A stretch of 6,202 nucleotides of DNA, from the NCBI GenBank assembly GCA_947459855.1, contig CANHFL010000073.1, positions 1 to 6,202 of the forward strand, given 5' to 3'. Positions 1 to 6,202 of this stretch are shown here, piece by piece. Position 1 is the stretch's first letter. Every line of letters begins with the position of its first letter. Position numbers and translations under genes: made by a program. The notes beneath the pieces were generated by a model. The model did no database searches and was not told the origin of the DNA. It was given only the letters and a program-made list of their open reading frames with translations. Origin of the DNA: Planctomycetaceae bacterium. GTDB lineage: Bacteria > Planctomycetota > Phycisphaerae > Phycisphaerales > SM1A02.

Positions 1-1
1 G

Positions 2-2059
2 GTGCTCGGCTTCGGCAACCGCCTGGCGGTGTGCTACGCGCCCAGCAACCCGAACATCGTCTACGCAGCGTGCGCGGCCAACGGCGGGAAGATCTGGAAG
101 AGCACGGACGGCGGCCAGAACTACGCGGTCGTGACCACGTCCGGCGCGTGCGGCTGCAACTGGTACGCGTGCCCGCTGTGGGTCCATCCGACGAACCCGA
201 ACTTCGTGATGACCGGCGGGTACCACGTCTATGCGTCGACCGACGGCGGCGTGACGCTCTCGCAGGTCTCGAACGGCTACATCCTCACGGAGCAGGTGCA
301 TCCCGACATCCACGGGATCTGGTCCGATCCCGGCTTCAACGGCAGCACGAACCGGCGCGTCTACGTGGTGTGCGACGGCGGCTGCTTCGCGACCGACAAC
401 GTCGAGGCCGCCAGCATGTCCGCGGGATGGGTCCAGCTGAACCGTTCGTACCGCACGTCGCAGTTCTACGGCGCGGCGGGCGTGGAGCTGCCGCTGCGGC
501 CGGCGACGCCGGTCACGGGGGCGCTTGCCGGGCTGAATGCGCGGTACTACGCGCTCGCCAGCCCGACCGCGCTGCCCGACTTCGCGACGCTCACGCCGTA
601 TGCCACGACGTCCGTCACCGCGGTGGCCTACGCCAGCACGACCGGCAACTTCGCCTCGAGCGGCCGGGCCGACAACGTCGGCGCGGTGTTCACGGGCTGG
701 CTGGACGTCCCGTACGACGGGCTGTGGACGCTCTCGACGGAGAGCGATGACGGGTCCGCGCTCCTGGTGGACGGCGCGTTGCTCGTGAGCAACGACGGCC
801 TGCACGGGATGCAGGAGGTGAAGGGCCTGGCCGCGCTGAAGGGCGGCAAGCATGCGATCGAGGTGCGGTTCTTCGAGGCCGGCGGCGGAGCGGGGCTGAT
901 CCTGCGGATCGAGGGGCCCGGCCTTGCGCGCCAGGCCGTGCCCGCGTCGATGCTCACGCGCGGCGGGACGGCCGGCACGCCCGCGCCCACCGCGGACACG
1001 CTAGGCTTCGTCTACGGCGGCACGCAGGACAACGGCACGCTGCGCGTGATCCGCGGGCAGCAGGACGCGGTCCTTCCCTACGGCGGCGACGGCGGTTTCT
1101 GCGCGGTCGACAGCCAGGATCCCCGGTACTGCTACGGCGAGTACGTGAACCTGAAGATCCACCGCTCCGGCGACTGGGGCGCAAGTGCGGTCAACATCTA
1201 CCAGAACCTGCCGGATGCGAACACGCCGGCCGCGAACTTCATCGCTCCGTTCATCCTGGACCCGAACGCCCCCTCCCGCATGTGGGCGGGCGGCGCCAGC
1301 CTGTGGCGCTCCGACGACGTGCGCGCGGCGAGCGTCGCATGGACGCAGGCGCGCGGCCCCGGGTCGTCGAACGTCAGCGCGATCGCGGTCGCGCCCGGCA
1401 ACCCGAACGTGGTGTGGATGGCGCAGAACGACGGCCAGATCTGGAAGACGTCCGACGCCCTGTCGGCCGCGCCCACGTGGACCGCGGTCGACAACAACGG
1501 CAGCGCGAATCCCGTGCCGAACCGCTACGTGACGCGCATCGCGCTGCAGAACGCCGCCGGCAGCGTCGCGTTCGTGACGCTGGGCGGCTTCAGCGGGGAC
1601 AACGTGCTGCGCACGGTGAACGGCGGCCTGTCGTTCAGCGACGTCACCGGCGGCAACGGCGCCAACGCGCTGCCTTCCGTCCCCGTGCGCGGCATCGCGC
1701 TGCACCCCGACTCGACGTCGCGATGGTTCGTGGGCACCGAGTGGGGCGTCTACCAGACGCGCGACGGCGGCCTGAGCTGGCTGCCGATGCTCTCGGGCCC
1801 GCCGGCGGTGAGCGTGGACGAGGTGACGATGGTGCCCGGCAGCCGGCGCCTGCTGGCCGCCACGCACGGCCGAGGCATGTGGAGCGCCGACCTCTCGCTG
1901 CCGAACGCGGACCTGAACGGCGACGGCATCGTCAACGGCAACGACCTGGGCCTGATGCTGGCCAGCTTCGGGAACTGCGTGAACTGCCCCGCGGACCTGG
2001 ACGGCAACGGCAAGGTCGACGGCGCGGACCTCGGGATCCTGCTGGCTGCGTGGCGCTGA
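2..2059 (+). CDS. Secreted sortilin/VPS10-like beta-propeller protein with inserted PA14 and C-terminal dockerin-like repeat (5' partial)
   Basis: The frame is open at the window edge, so the true start and any signal peptide are missing; 685 residues are visible, ending in TGA. Numbering is from the first visible codon. Asp-box (BNR) motifs of the form S/T-x-D/N-G-G-x-x-aromatic occur at 34-41 (STDGGQNY), 79-86, 538-545 and 586-593 (TRDGGLSW), and a degenerate one near 483. The phrases 'YGGTQDNGT' (338-346) and 'ATHGRGMWS' (620-628) are typical of sortilin-like bacterial propellers. A PA14-type domain (about 178-318) interrupts the propeller. Residues 637-685 form two dockerin-like calcium loops. 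Cysteines at 50, 52, 57, 124, 128, 367, 377, 659 and 662 suggest disulfides in an exported protein. From family knowledge it is probably a cell-surface or extracellular protein that binds glycans or proteins. I see no clear catalytic residues, so a GH74-like glycosidase activity is possible but unsupported. It converges on the operon and shows no functional link to it. Confidence 0.88.
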   Translation: MLGFGNRLAVCYAPSNPNIVYAACAANGGKIWKSTDGGQNYAVVTTSGACGCNWYACPLWVHPTNPNFVMTGGYHVYASTDGGVTLSQVSNGYILTEQVHPDIHGIWSDPGFNGSTNRRVYVVCDGGCFATDNVEAASMSAGWVQLNRSYRTSQFYGAAGVELPLRPATPVTGALAGLNARYYALASPTALPDFATLTPYATTSVTAVAYASTTGNFASSGRADNVGAVFTGWLDVPYDGLWTLSTESDDGSALLVDGALLVSNDGLHGMQEVKGLAALKGGKHAIEVRFFEAGGGAGLILRIEGPGLARQAVPASMLTRGGTAGTPAPTADTLGFVYGGTQDNGTLRVIRGQQDAVLPYGGDGGFCAVDSQDPRYCYGEYVNLKIHRSGDWGASAVNIYQNLPDANTPAANFIAPFILDPNAPSRMWAGGASLWRSDDVRAASVAWTQARGPGSSNVSAIAVAPGNPNVVWMAQNDGQIWKTSDALSAAPTWTAVDNNGSANPVPNRYVTRIALQNAAGSVAFVTLGGFSGDNVLRTVNGGLSFSDVTGGNGANALPSVPVRGIALHPDSTSRWFVGTEWGVYQTRDGGLSWLPMLSGPPAVSVDEVTMVPGSRRLLAATHGRGMWSADLSLPNADLNGDGIVNGNDLGLMLASFGNCVNCPADLDGNGKVDGADLGILLAAWR
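533..955 (+). other. PA14-like domain within the propeller protein
   Basis: Visible residues about 178-318 of the propeller protein. It opens with 'GLNARYYALAS', a typical PA14 first strand (G-L-x-A-x-Y-Y). The core 'FTGWLDVPYDGLWTLSTESD' (230-249) is followed by 'DGSALLVDGALLV' (250-262), a 'GLHG' loop, 'LKGGKHAIEVRFFEAGGGAGLIL' spread over 279-301, and a closing 'VPASML'. These are the hallmark strands of PA14, a beta-barrel fold found in toxins, adhesins and glycosidases that commonly binds carbohydrate. The 'SDDGS' acidic loop (248-252) is where PA14 lectins usually bind calcium and sugar. Ligand binding here is inferred. Confidence 0.85.
1910..2056 (+). other. Dockerin type I-like double calcium-binding repeat at the C-terminus
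   Basis: Two EF-hand-like loops follow the pattern D-x-N/D-x-D/N-G-x-V-x-G-x-D-L-G. Loop 1 uses D637, N639, D641 and D648; loop 2 uses D665, D667, N669 and D676. They are spaced 28 residues apart, and each is followed by a short hydrophobic helix (LMLASFG and ILLAAW). A C-x-x-C pair (659, 662) lies between them. The module ends the protein. In planctomycetes such modules are common on secreted proteins and are thought to aid folding or attachment; no cohesin partner is visible here. Confidence 0.85.
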
Positions 2060-2080
2060 GCCCCGAGGGCGCGTTCGCCG

Positions 2081-3196
2081 TCACTGCGGCTTCGGCGGCG
2101 GCTGGATCGGCGGCATGCCCGCGCCGATGCCGAGGTCGGCGCGTCCCGGCTCCGGCGTCGCGCGCGTGCGGCGCAGCGTCTCGGCCTTCCAGCCGGGAAG
2201 CTTGTACTCCCAGCCCGCGGTGCGCTTCGCGAAGTCGGCCCACGACGGGACGTACGGGTCGCCGGGGTTCTTCGCGCGCGTCGGCTGCTCCTTCGCATCC
2301 GGCTTCGGGGTCACGGTGATCGTGAACCAGGTGCCGTCGGCCTCCTTGCGGCCGTTCAGCGTGACGGTCGCGGCCTTCAGCTCGAAGCTCGGGCTCCAGG
2401 CGGGGTCGGCGGCCGCGTCGGTCCGCGCCTTGCGCACGCCCTCGAAGTCCAGCCGTTCCAGGAACGAGGGCATGCCGGTCTGCGCGGACGTGATCTGCTC
2501 GGGCGTCCAGTGGTCCTTCTCCTCGGGCGCCACCTCGTGCGGCCAGGCGCGCGCCAGCGCGGGGTCCGTGCCCGTGGCCGGGCGCTGCAGCGTCAGTCCC
2601 GCCAGCATCGCGCGCTGCGTCTCGTCGGCCGGCAGCACCAGGATCGAGGTGTCCATCCAGCCCATCGCCTCGGCCGGCACCTGCACGCGTCCGCGGGTGC
2701 GCCACGTGCGGTCGTCGCCGGGGATGCGCGCGAAGACCGCGTCGGGGGAGAACCGCTCGTCCCCCAGGACGACCTCGGCCACCGGCTTCGCACCGGGCGT
2801 GCCCGGGAGGAAGCGCACGAAGCGCGCGCGCCCCGACTCGTCCGGCCATGCCAGCCCCAGCTCGGCGTACTTGGCGGGCTTGGACGTCATCGGCTCCTCG
2901 AGCCGCAGCGCCGCCAGGCTCACCAGCAGCGCGCGCACCAGCTCGCCGCGGGCGGGATGGCCGTCGCTCGACGCGACCGACCAGTTGCCCCGTTCGTCGT
3001 GCTCCAGGCGCACGGTGGCGTTCCCGCGCTGGACCTCGACGGCCGCCACTTCGGCGGCCTTCGGCTCCAGGTCCGGCACCAGCGGCTGGCCGGCCATGCG
3101 CACGTCGTTGCGCTCGTTGCGGTTCACCAGCATCACGGCGACGCCGGTCATCAGGGCGGCGCCCGCCACCAGCAGGATCACGGTGTTGCGCTTCAC
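2081..3196 (-). CDS. DUF4340-family membrane-anchored protein, last gene of the Gld-type ABC operon
   Basis: 371 residues, starting with GTG at 3196-3194. The start is fixed by a GTGA overlap with the TGA stop of the GldG gene and by an AAGGGAG ribosome-binding site 8 bases upstream, not by an upstream stop: this frame stays open for another 2.8 kb. Residues 5-24 form one hydrophobic segment (NTVILLVAGAALMTGVAVML) after a short basic 'MKRN' leader, so the rest should lie outside the cytoplasmic membrane. The body (about 45-250) reads like DUF4340: 'VEVQRG', 'LEHDERGNWSV', 'LVRALLVSLAALRLEEP', 'YAELGL' and 'VVLGDERFS'. From about 343 the tail is low-complexity and ends in a proline-rich stretch (PPIQPPPKPQ). 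The protein has no cysteine. DUF4340 genes commonly follow gldG-like genes; their biochemical role is unknown, and an accessory subunit of the transporter is the natural inference. Confidence 0.88.
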   Translation of the reverse strand: MKRNTVILLVAGAALMTGVAVMLVNRNERNDVRMAGQPLVPDLEPKAAEVAAVEVQRGNATVRLEHDERGNWSVASSDGHPARGELVRALLVSLAALRLEEPMTSKPAKYAELGLAWPDESGRARFVRFLPGTPGAKPVAEVVLGDERFSPDAVFARIPGDDRTWRTRGRVQVPAEAMGWMDTSILVLPADETQRAMLAGLTLQRPATGTDPALARAWPHEVAPEEKDHWTPEQITSAQTGMPSFLERLDFEGVRKARTDAAADPAWSPSFELKAATVTLNGRKEADGTWFTITVTPKPDAKEQPTRAKNPGDPYVPSWADFAKRTAGWEYKLPGWKAETLRRTRATPEPGRADLGIGAGMPPIQPPPKPQ

Positions 3197-5070
3197 GTCG
3201 TCTGCTCCCTTCGGCTGCCGCGCCCGCGCACCGCGTACCAGGCCAGCGCGACGCAGGCCACGGCCAGCGGCCACAGCACGGAGTTGATCACCAGCAGGCG
3301 GCGGCCCAGCGACTCGACGTCGGCGCGCAGCGCGTGCTGCAGCTGCCGCAGCTCCTTGCGGGCGTCCACCATGCGCTTCTGCAGCCGCTCGATCTCGGCG
3401 GCCTGCTCGGGCGTCAGGACGATCTGCTGCAGCCCGTCCGGCGTGCGCTCGCGCTGCAGCTCGCCGATGCGCAGCTCGGTCTTCTGGATCTCGTCCTGCA
3501 GCTCCTTCTCGCGCGCCACGGAACGCTGCTCGGCGTCCTTGCGCATCGCCTCGACCACCTCGAACGGCCGGCGGTACTGCGCGCGGGCGCGGATGCCGGC
3601 CAGCGCGGGGTCGCCCGCGGCGCGCTCGACGGCGTTCAGCACCAGCGGCCCGTTGTCGGCCATCGCGCGCTTGCCCAGCGACATGCCGCCCGCGCGGTCG
3701 TCCATCACCCACGTGTCGTCGGAGAGGAGGTCGGCGTCGGCGATCACCAGGATGTCGGCCTTGCCCTTGAGCGGCGGCCCGCCTGCGGCCGGGTATGCGG
3801 ACGCGATGTCGCCCGTGACGCGCGCCACCAGCGTGCGGCCGGTGCCGTCGGGCTTGAAGTCCTTGATGAGCTGCTCGGGGTCGCCGAAGAAGCCCAGCTT
3901 CAGCGTCTGGATCAGCTGCGAGCGGTCGCCCGTGCGGATGAGCGGCTCGACGGTGGTGGTGCCGTCGTTCGCCCTCTCGATGGCGCCGGCGCTCATGAAG
4001 TTCAGCGTCTGCAGCTGGCCGACCAGCGGGTCGGACGCCAGGAACGTGTCCTTCGGCATGCTGAGCCACGCCACGTAGGCCAGCTCGCGCGTGCCGCCGG
4101 CGCGGGTCTGCGTGCGGATGCGCGTGGCGTGGTCCAGGTCGCCGACCACCTGGTCCTTTGGGATGTCGAACCCCCACGCCGCGGGCAGGGGGCCCAGGTC
4201 GTACGTCGTGCCGCCGCGGCGCGCACCCATCGACTGCGCGTCGGGCGACGTGTCGGTCTCCATGTACGGGTCGGCCAGCAGCACGATCGGCTTGCCGGCC
4301 AGCGCCCAGGCGTCGATCGCGTGCAGCAGCTCGTCGGAGAGCTTGCGCGGCTGCACCAGGAGGAGCGCCTTCGCGTCCTGCGGCAGCTCCTTCGCGGTCG
4401 GCTCCACCGTGACGAGGTCCGCCACGGCGCGCATCTGCTGGATCACCACCGGCGTCGCGCGCGGCTGCATCGGGTTGCGCGGGTCGGGAGCGCCGCCGTC
4501 CAGCGGCACGGTGCTGACCACCGCCACCTTCGGCTTGCCGTCGCGGCCGACCGACGCGATCGCGCGCATCAGGTCGTACTCCAGGAACGGCTCGCCCTCG
4601 GGCGCCAGGTACGCGATCGTCTCCTTGCGGTCGGTGGCGCCGCGCACCACCAGGCCCAGCGTCAGCGTGCGGCCGGTGCCGTCGACGCTCAGTGCGGGCA
4701 GCCCGGCGACGCGCGCCTCGTCCTCGGCCTCGCTGAAGGGCTCGGGGTCGATCACGCGAAGGATCACCTTGCCGTCGGACAGGCGCACCAGCTCCTCCAG
4801 CCACTCGCGGACGCGCTGTGCGTGCGCGCGGATGGCGGGCAGGTCCTTGCTGGTCTCCTGGCTCCAGTACATGTCGACGCGCACCGGCTCGTCCAGCGAG
4901 CCCAGCAGCGCCTTCACGCCGGGGCTGGTGCTGTACAGGCGATCCTGCGTCAGGTCGGCGCGCGCGCCCGGCAGCGCCAGGCCCAGCACGGTGTTGAGCG
5001 CGACCAGGCCGACGATGACGGCGGCGATCGCGAGGAGTGCGTTGCGGCGGGTCTCGGTCCGTCGTGCCAT
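3193..5070 (-). CDS. gldG: GldG-family ABC transporter auxiliary protein
   Basis: 625 residues. The ATG at 5070-5068 lies 3 bases after the permease stop and has a weak AAGGCGG ribosome-binding site. A basic N-terminus (MARRTETRR) precedes membrane segment 1 (about 10-33). Next comes the family phrase 'ADLTQDRLYSTSPGVKALL' (38-56), then an extracytoplasmic region with 'PVRVDMYWS' (62-70) and 'KVILRVIDPEPFSEAE' (101-116). An alpha/beta domain (about 178-268) contains 'KPKVAVVST' and 'GKPIVLLADPYMETD'. This is the ABC_transp_aux/GldG domain, related to the IFT52-type GIFT domain. 'ADILVIADADLLSDD' (438-452) is a second conserved block. Residues about 505-585 are charged and heptad-like, probably a coiled coil, leading into membrane segment 2 (about 592-614) and a basic cytoplasmic tail. 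The length and two-anchor layout fit the family. Its job in the complex is unknown; sensing or substrate binding outside the membrane is inferred. The symbol is by family resemblance, not proven orthology with Flavobacterium GldG. Confidence 0.9.
   Translation of the reverse strand: MARRTETRRNALLAIAAVIVGLVALNTVLGLALPGARADLTQDRLYSTSPGVKALLGSLDEPVRVDMYWSQETSKDLPAIRAHAQRVREWLEELVRLSDGKVILRVIDPEPFSEAEDEARVAGLPALSVDGTGRTLTLGLVVRGATDRKETIAYLAPEGEPFLEYDLMRAIASVGRDGKPKVAVVSTVPLDGGAPDPRNPMQPRATPVVIQQMRAVADLVTVEPTAKELPQDAKALLLVQPRKLSDELLHAIDAWALAGKPIVLLADPYMETDTSPDAQSMGARRGGTTYDLGPLPAAWGFDIPKDQVVGDLDHATRIRTQTRAGGTRELAYVAWLSMPKDTFLASDPLVGQLQTLNFMSAGAIERANDGTTTVEPLIRTGDRSQLIQTLKLGFFGDPEQLIKDFKPDGTGRTLVARVTGDIASAYPAAGGPPLKGKADILVIADADLLSDDTWVMDDRAGGMSLGKRAMADNGPLVLNAVERAAGDPALAGIRARAQYRRPFEVVEAMRKDAEQRSVAREKELQDEIQKTELRIGELQRERTPDGLQQIVLTPEQAAEIERLQKRMVDARKELRQLQHALRADVESLGRRLLVINSVLWPLAVACVALAWYAVRGRGSRREQTT
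3205..3211 (-). promoter_or_regulatory. Shine-Dalgarno site that sets the GTG start of the DUF4340 gene
   Basis: AAGGGAG on the minus strand lies 8 bases before the GTG at 3196. It decides the start in a frame with no nearby upstream stop, and it agrees with the GTGA stop/start overlap. Confidence 0.75.
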
Positions 5071-5073
5071 GGT

Positions 5074-5817
5074 TCAGTCCGCCTTCTTCCACTCGACGAC
5101 GATGCCGTTCATCACCAGGCACGCCGCGATCACGGAGACGAAGTACGCCACGTCGCGCAGGTCGATGACCCCGCGCATCATGCTGTCGAAGTGCGTCATC
5201 GCGCTCATCGACGCGATCGCGTCCACCGCCACCTTGGGCAGCCAGCCGCTGACGAAGTCCAGGACGATCGGGAAGCCCATCACCACCAGCACGAAGCACG
5301 CGACGCCGCAGAGGACGAACGCGATCACCTGGTTCTTGGTGAAGGCCGAGAGGAACGAGCCGACCGCCAGGAACGCGCCGGCCATCAGCGCGCACGCCAG
5401 GTAGCCGACGAGCGCTGCGCCGTGGTCCGGCGCGCCGAGCCACGCCACCGTGCCCCAGAGCGGCGTCGTCAGCAGCAGCGCCAGGCACGCGAAGGCCCAC
5501 GCGGCGAGGAACTTGCCGACCACCAGGTCCCACACGCTGAAGGGCAGCGTGAGCAGCAGCTCGATGGTGCCGGTGCGGCGCTCCTCGGCCCACAGGCGCA
5601 TGCTGAGCGCGGGCACCAGGAAGAGGTCGAGCCACGGCTGCCCCTGCAGGAACGGCCGCAGGTCCGCCTGGCCGCGCTCGTAGAGCCCGCCCAGCTGGAA
5701 CGCGAACACGCCCGAGAGGAACAGGTAGATGACGAGGAAGACGCTCGCCAGCGGGCTGGCGAAGTACGAGGCGAACTCGCGGCGGAAGACCGCGCCGGTG
5801 CGTGCGAGGGCGCTCAT
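5074..5817 (-). CDS. gldF: ABC-2 type transporter permease, GldF-like
   Basis: 247 residues with about six hydrophobic segments (roughly 22-42, 62-76, 98-120, 136-157, 163-187 and 222-242). After the first helix comes the hallmark cytoplasmic-loop motif of GldF/NosY-type ABC-2 permeases, 'MRLWAEERRTGTIELLLTLP' (73-92), i.e. E-E-R-x-x-G-T-x-E-L-L-L-T-x-P. The N-terminal 'FRREFASYFASPLASVFL' is also typical of the family. The ATG shares an ATGA overlap with the ATPase stop, and a perfect AAGGAGG ribosome-binding site sits 7 bases upstream, so the start is secure. It forms the membrane channel for the upstream ATPase, probably as a dimer. The substrate is not indicated by the sequence. It is a separate gene, not fused to gldG as in some lineages. 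Confidence 0.92.
   Translation of the reverse strand: MSALARTGAVFRREFASYFASPLASVFLVIYLFLSGVFAFQLGGLYERGQADLRPFLQGQPWLDLFLVPALSMRLWAEERRTGTIELLLTLPFSVWDLVVGKFLAAWAFACLALLLTTPLWGTVAWLGAPDHGAALVGYLACALMAGAFLAVGSFLSAFTKNQVIAFVLCGVACFVLVVMGFPIVLDFVSGWLPKVAVDAIASMSAMTHFDSMMRGVIDLRDVAYFVSVIAACLVMNGIVVEWKKAD
5079..5085 (-). promoter_or_regulatory. Weak Shine-Dalgarno site for the GldG gene
   Basis: AAGGCGG on the minus strand, 8 bases before the ATG, lies inside the last codons of the permease gene (Lys-Ala-Asp-stop). The match is imperfect, so efficient translation probably depends on ribosomes finishing the permease gene 3 bases upstream. Confidence 0.55.
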
Positions 5818-6202
5818 CGGGCTGCCTCCTTGACGTCGCTGGAGGTGAGGTCGCGGAACACGTGGTCCAGGCGGTTGCGGGTGACGCCGGCGGGGGCCTT
5901 GCTGTCCAGCTCCGCGGGCGTGCCGTCGAAGACGATGCGGCCCTCGTTGATGATGACCGCGCGCGTGCAGACCGCCTCGACCTCCTCCAGGATGTGCGTG
6001 CTGAGGACGATCGCGCGTTCGCCACCGAGCATGCGGATCAGCTCGCGCACCTCGTGCTTCTGGTTGGGGTCCAGGCCGTCGGTCGGCTCGTCCAGGACGA
6101 GGATCGGCGGGTCGTGGAGCAGCGCCTGCGCCAGGCCGGTGCGGCGCTTGTAGCCCTTCGAGAGGGTCTCGACGAGCTGCCGGCGGTAGGGGCCCAGGTG
6201 CA
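5814..6202 (-). CDS. gldA: ABC transporter ATP-binding protein, GldA-like (5' partial)
   Basis: Only the C-terminal 128 residues are in the window; reading runs from base 6200 to the TGA at 5816-5814. The Walker A and Q-loop half lies beyond the edge. Numbering from the first visible residue, the ABC signature is the GldA-type variant 'LSKGYKRR' (13-20). It is followed by 'GLAQALLHDPP', Walker B 'ILVLDEPT' (33-40, catalytic Glu38), the D-loop 'GLDPNQ' (42-47) and the switch histidine in 'STHILEEVEAVCTR' (His69). These are all intact, so the enzyme should hydrolyse ATP. A GTG at 6050 could be mistaken for a start, but it lies after Walker B inside the domain and is not one. After the 'GTPAEL' strand the protein reaches the terminal 'LDHVFRDLT' very quickly, so it seems to lack most of the small C-terminal domain usual in this family. 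It is the first visible gene of the operon and powers the GldF-like permease. Confidence 0.93.
   Translation of the reverse strand, partial: HLGPYRRQLVETLSKGYKRRTGLAQALLHDPPILVLDEPTDGLDPNQKHEVRELIRMLGGERAIVLSTHILEEVEAVCTRAVIINEGRIVFDGTPAELDSKAPAGVTRNRLDHVFRDLTSSDVKEAAR
5825..5831 (-). promoter_or_regulatory. Strong Shine-Dalgarno site for the permease gene
   Basis: On the minus strand AAGGAGG lies 7 bases before the permease ATG. It is embedded in the last codons of the ATPase gene (Lys-Glu-Ala-Ala-Arg-stop). With the ATGA overlap it allows both fresh initiation and translational coupling. Confidence 0.85.

Noticed and set aside
2..4. GTG at the left edge as the start of the propeller protein
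   Set aside because: The frame is open to the edge and the first visible residues are already propeller sequence with no signal peptide, so this is an internal valine codon of a longer protein.
1001..1867. Minus-strand frame of 288 codons inside the propeller gene, plus several + strand shadow frames such as 31-750 and 1282-2319
   Set aside because: Arg/Ala-rich or His/Arg-rich translations without motifs, all nested in the propeller gene, whose Asp-box, PA14 and dockerin motifs are unmistakable.
2..2059. Assignment of the propeller protein as a GH74 xyloglucanase or sialidase
   Set aside because: Asp-box repeats are shared by many propeller families. I cannot identify the catalytic aspartates of GH74 or the arginine triad of sialidases in the visible part.
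2060..2090. Possible intrinsic terminator between the convergent genes
   Set aside because: The hairpins have only 4-base stems and compete with each other, and neither strand has a following T-run.
2081..6025. A single 1,314-codon minus-strand frame that would fuse the DUF4340 protein to 2.8 kb of upstream sequence
   Set aside because: Only the last 371 codons look like protein. Upstream, the frame reads the GldG and permease genes out of register and yields Arg/Ala/Gly-rich sequence. The GTGA overlap and ribosome-binding site mark the real start at 3196.
2848..6153. Open reading frame of about 1,100 codons on the + strand, antisense to the whole Gld operon
   Set aside because: Its translation is dominated by Arg, Ala, Gln, His, Val and Asp with no recognisable domain. 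It lies opposite genes with clear family motifs and well-placed ribosome-binding sites. Long antisense frames are expected at this GC content.

Overview
This is a GC-rich bacterial fragment, roughly 70% G+C by eye, that is coding almost from end to end. Two oppositely oriented blocks meet tail to tail near base 2070. The organism is most likely a member of the Planctomycetota, possibly Phycisphaerae-like. This is inferred from the dockerin-like C-terminus of the first gene, whose paired Asp/Asn-Gly loops followed by 'GADLG-x-LLAAW' are, from memory, typical of secreted planctomycete proteins. The GldA/F/G system on the other strand fits that phylum but is not diagnostic, so the assignment is tentative.

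Left block (bases 2-2059, + strand): the 3' part of a gene for a large secreted protein. It has a sortilin/VPS10-like beta-propeller with Asp-box (BNR) repeats, a PA14 domain placed inside the propeller, and a two-repeat dockerin-like calcium-binding module at the C-terminus. The N-terminus and any signal peptide lie outside the window.

Right block (bases 6202 down to 2081, - strand): four tightly coupled genes of a Gld-type ABC-2 system, in transcription order. They are an ATPase (gldA-like, 5' end missing), a six-helix permease (gldF-like), a membrane-anchored GldG-family auxiliary protein, and a DUF4340 protein with a single N-terminal membrane segment. The junctions are ATGA overlap, 3-nt gap, GTGA overlap. 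The whole set is therefore very probably one translationally coupled operon and one membrane complex: GldA energises the GldF channel, while GldG and the DUF4340 protein expose large domains outside the cytoplasmic membrane. In Flavobacterium GldA/F/G were linked to gliding motility. In most other phyla the substrate of this family is unknown, and nothing here identifies it.

The two blocks are separated by only 21 bases (2060-2080), with no convincing terminator. I saw no tRNA, rRNA, CRISPR array, insertion sequence or phage gene. No intergenic stretch exceeds 21 bases. The many other long open frames are a by-product of high GC.
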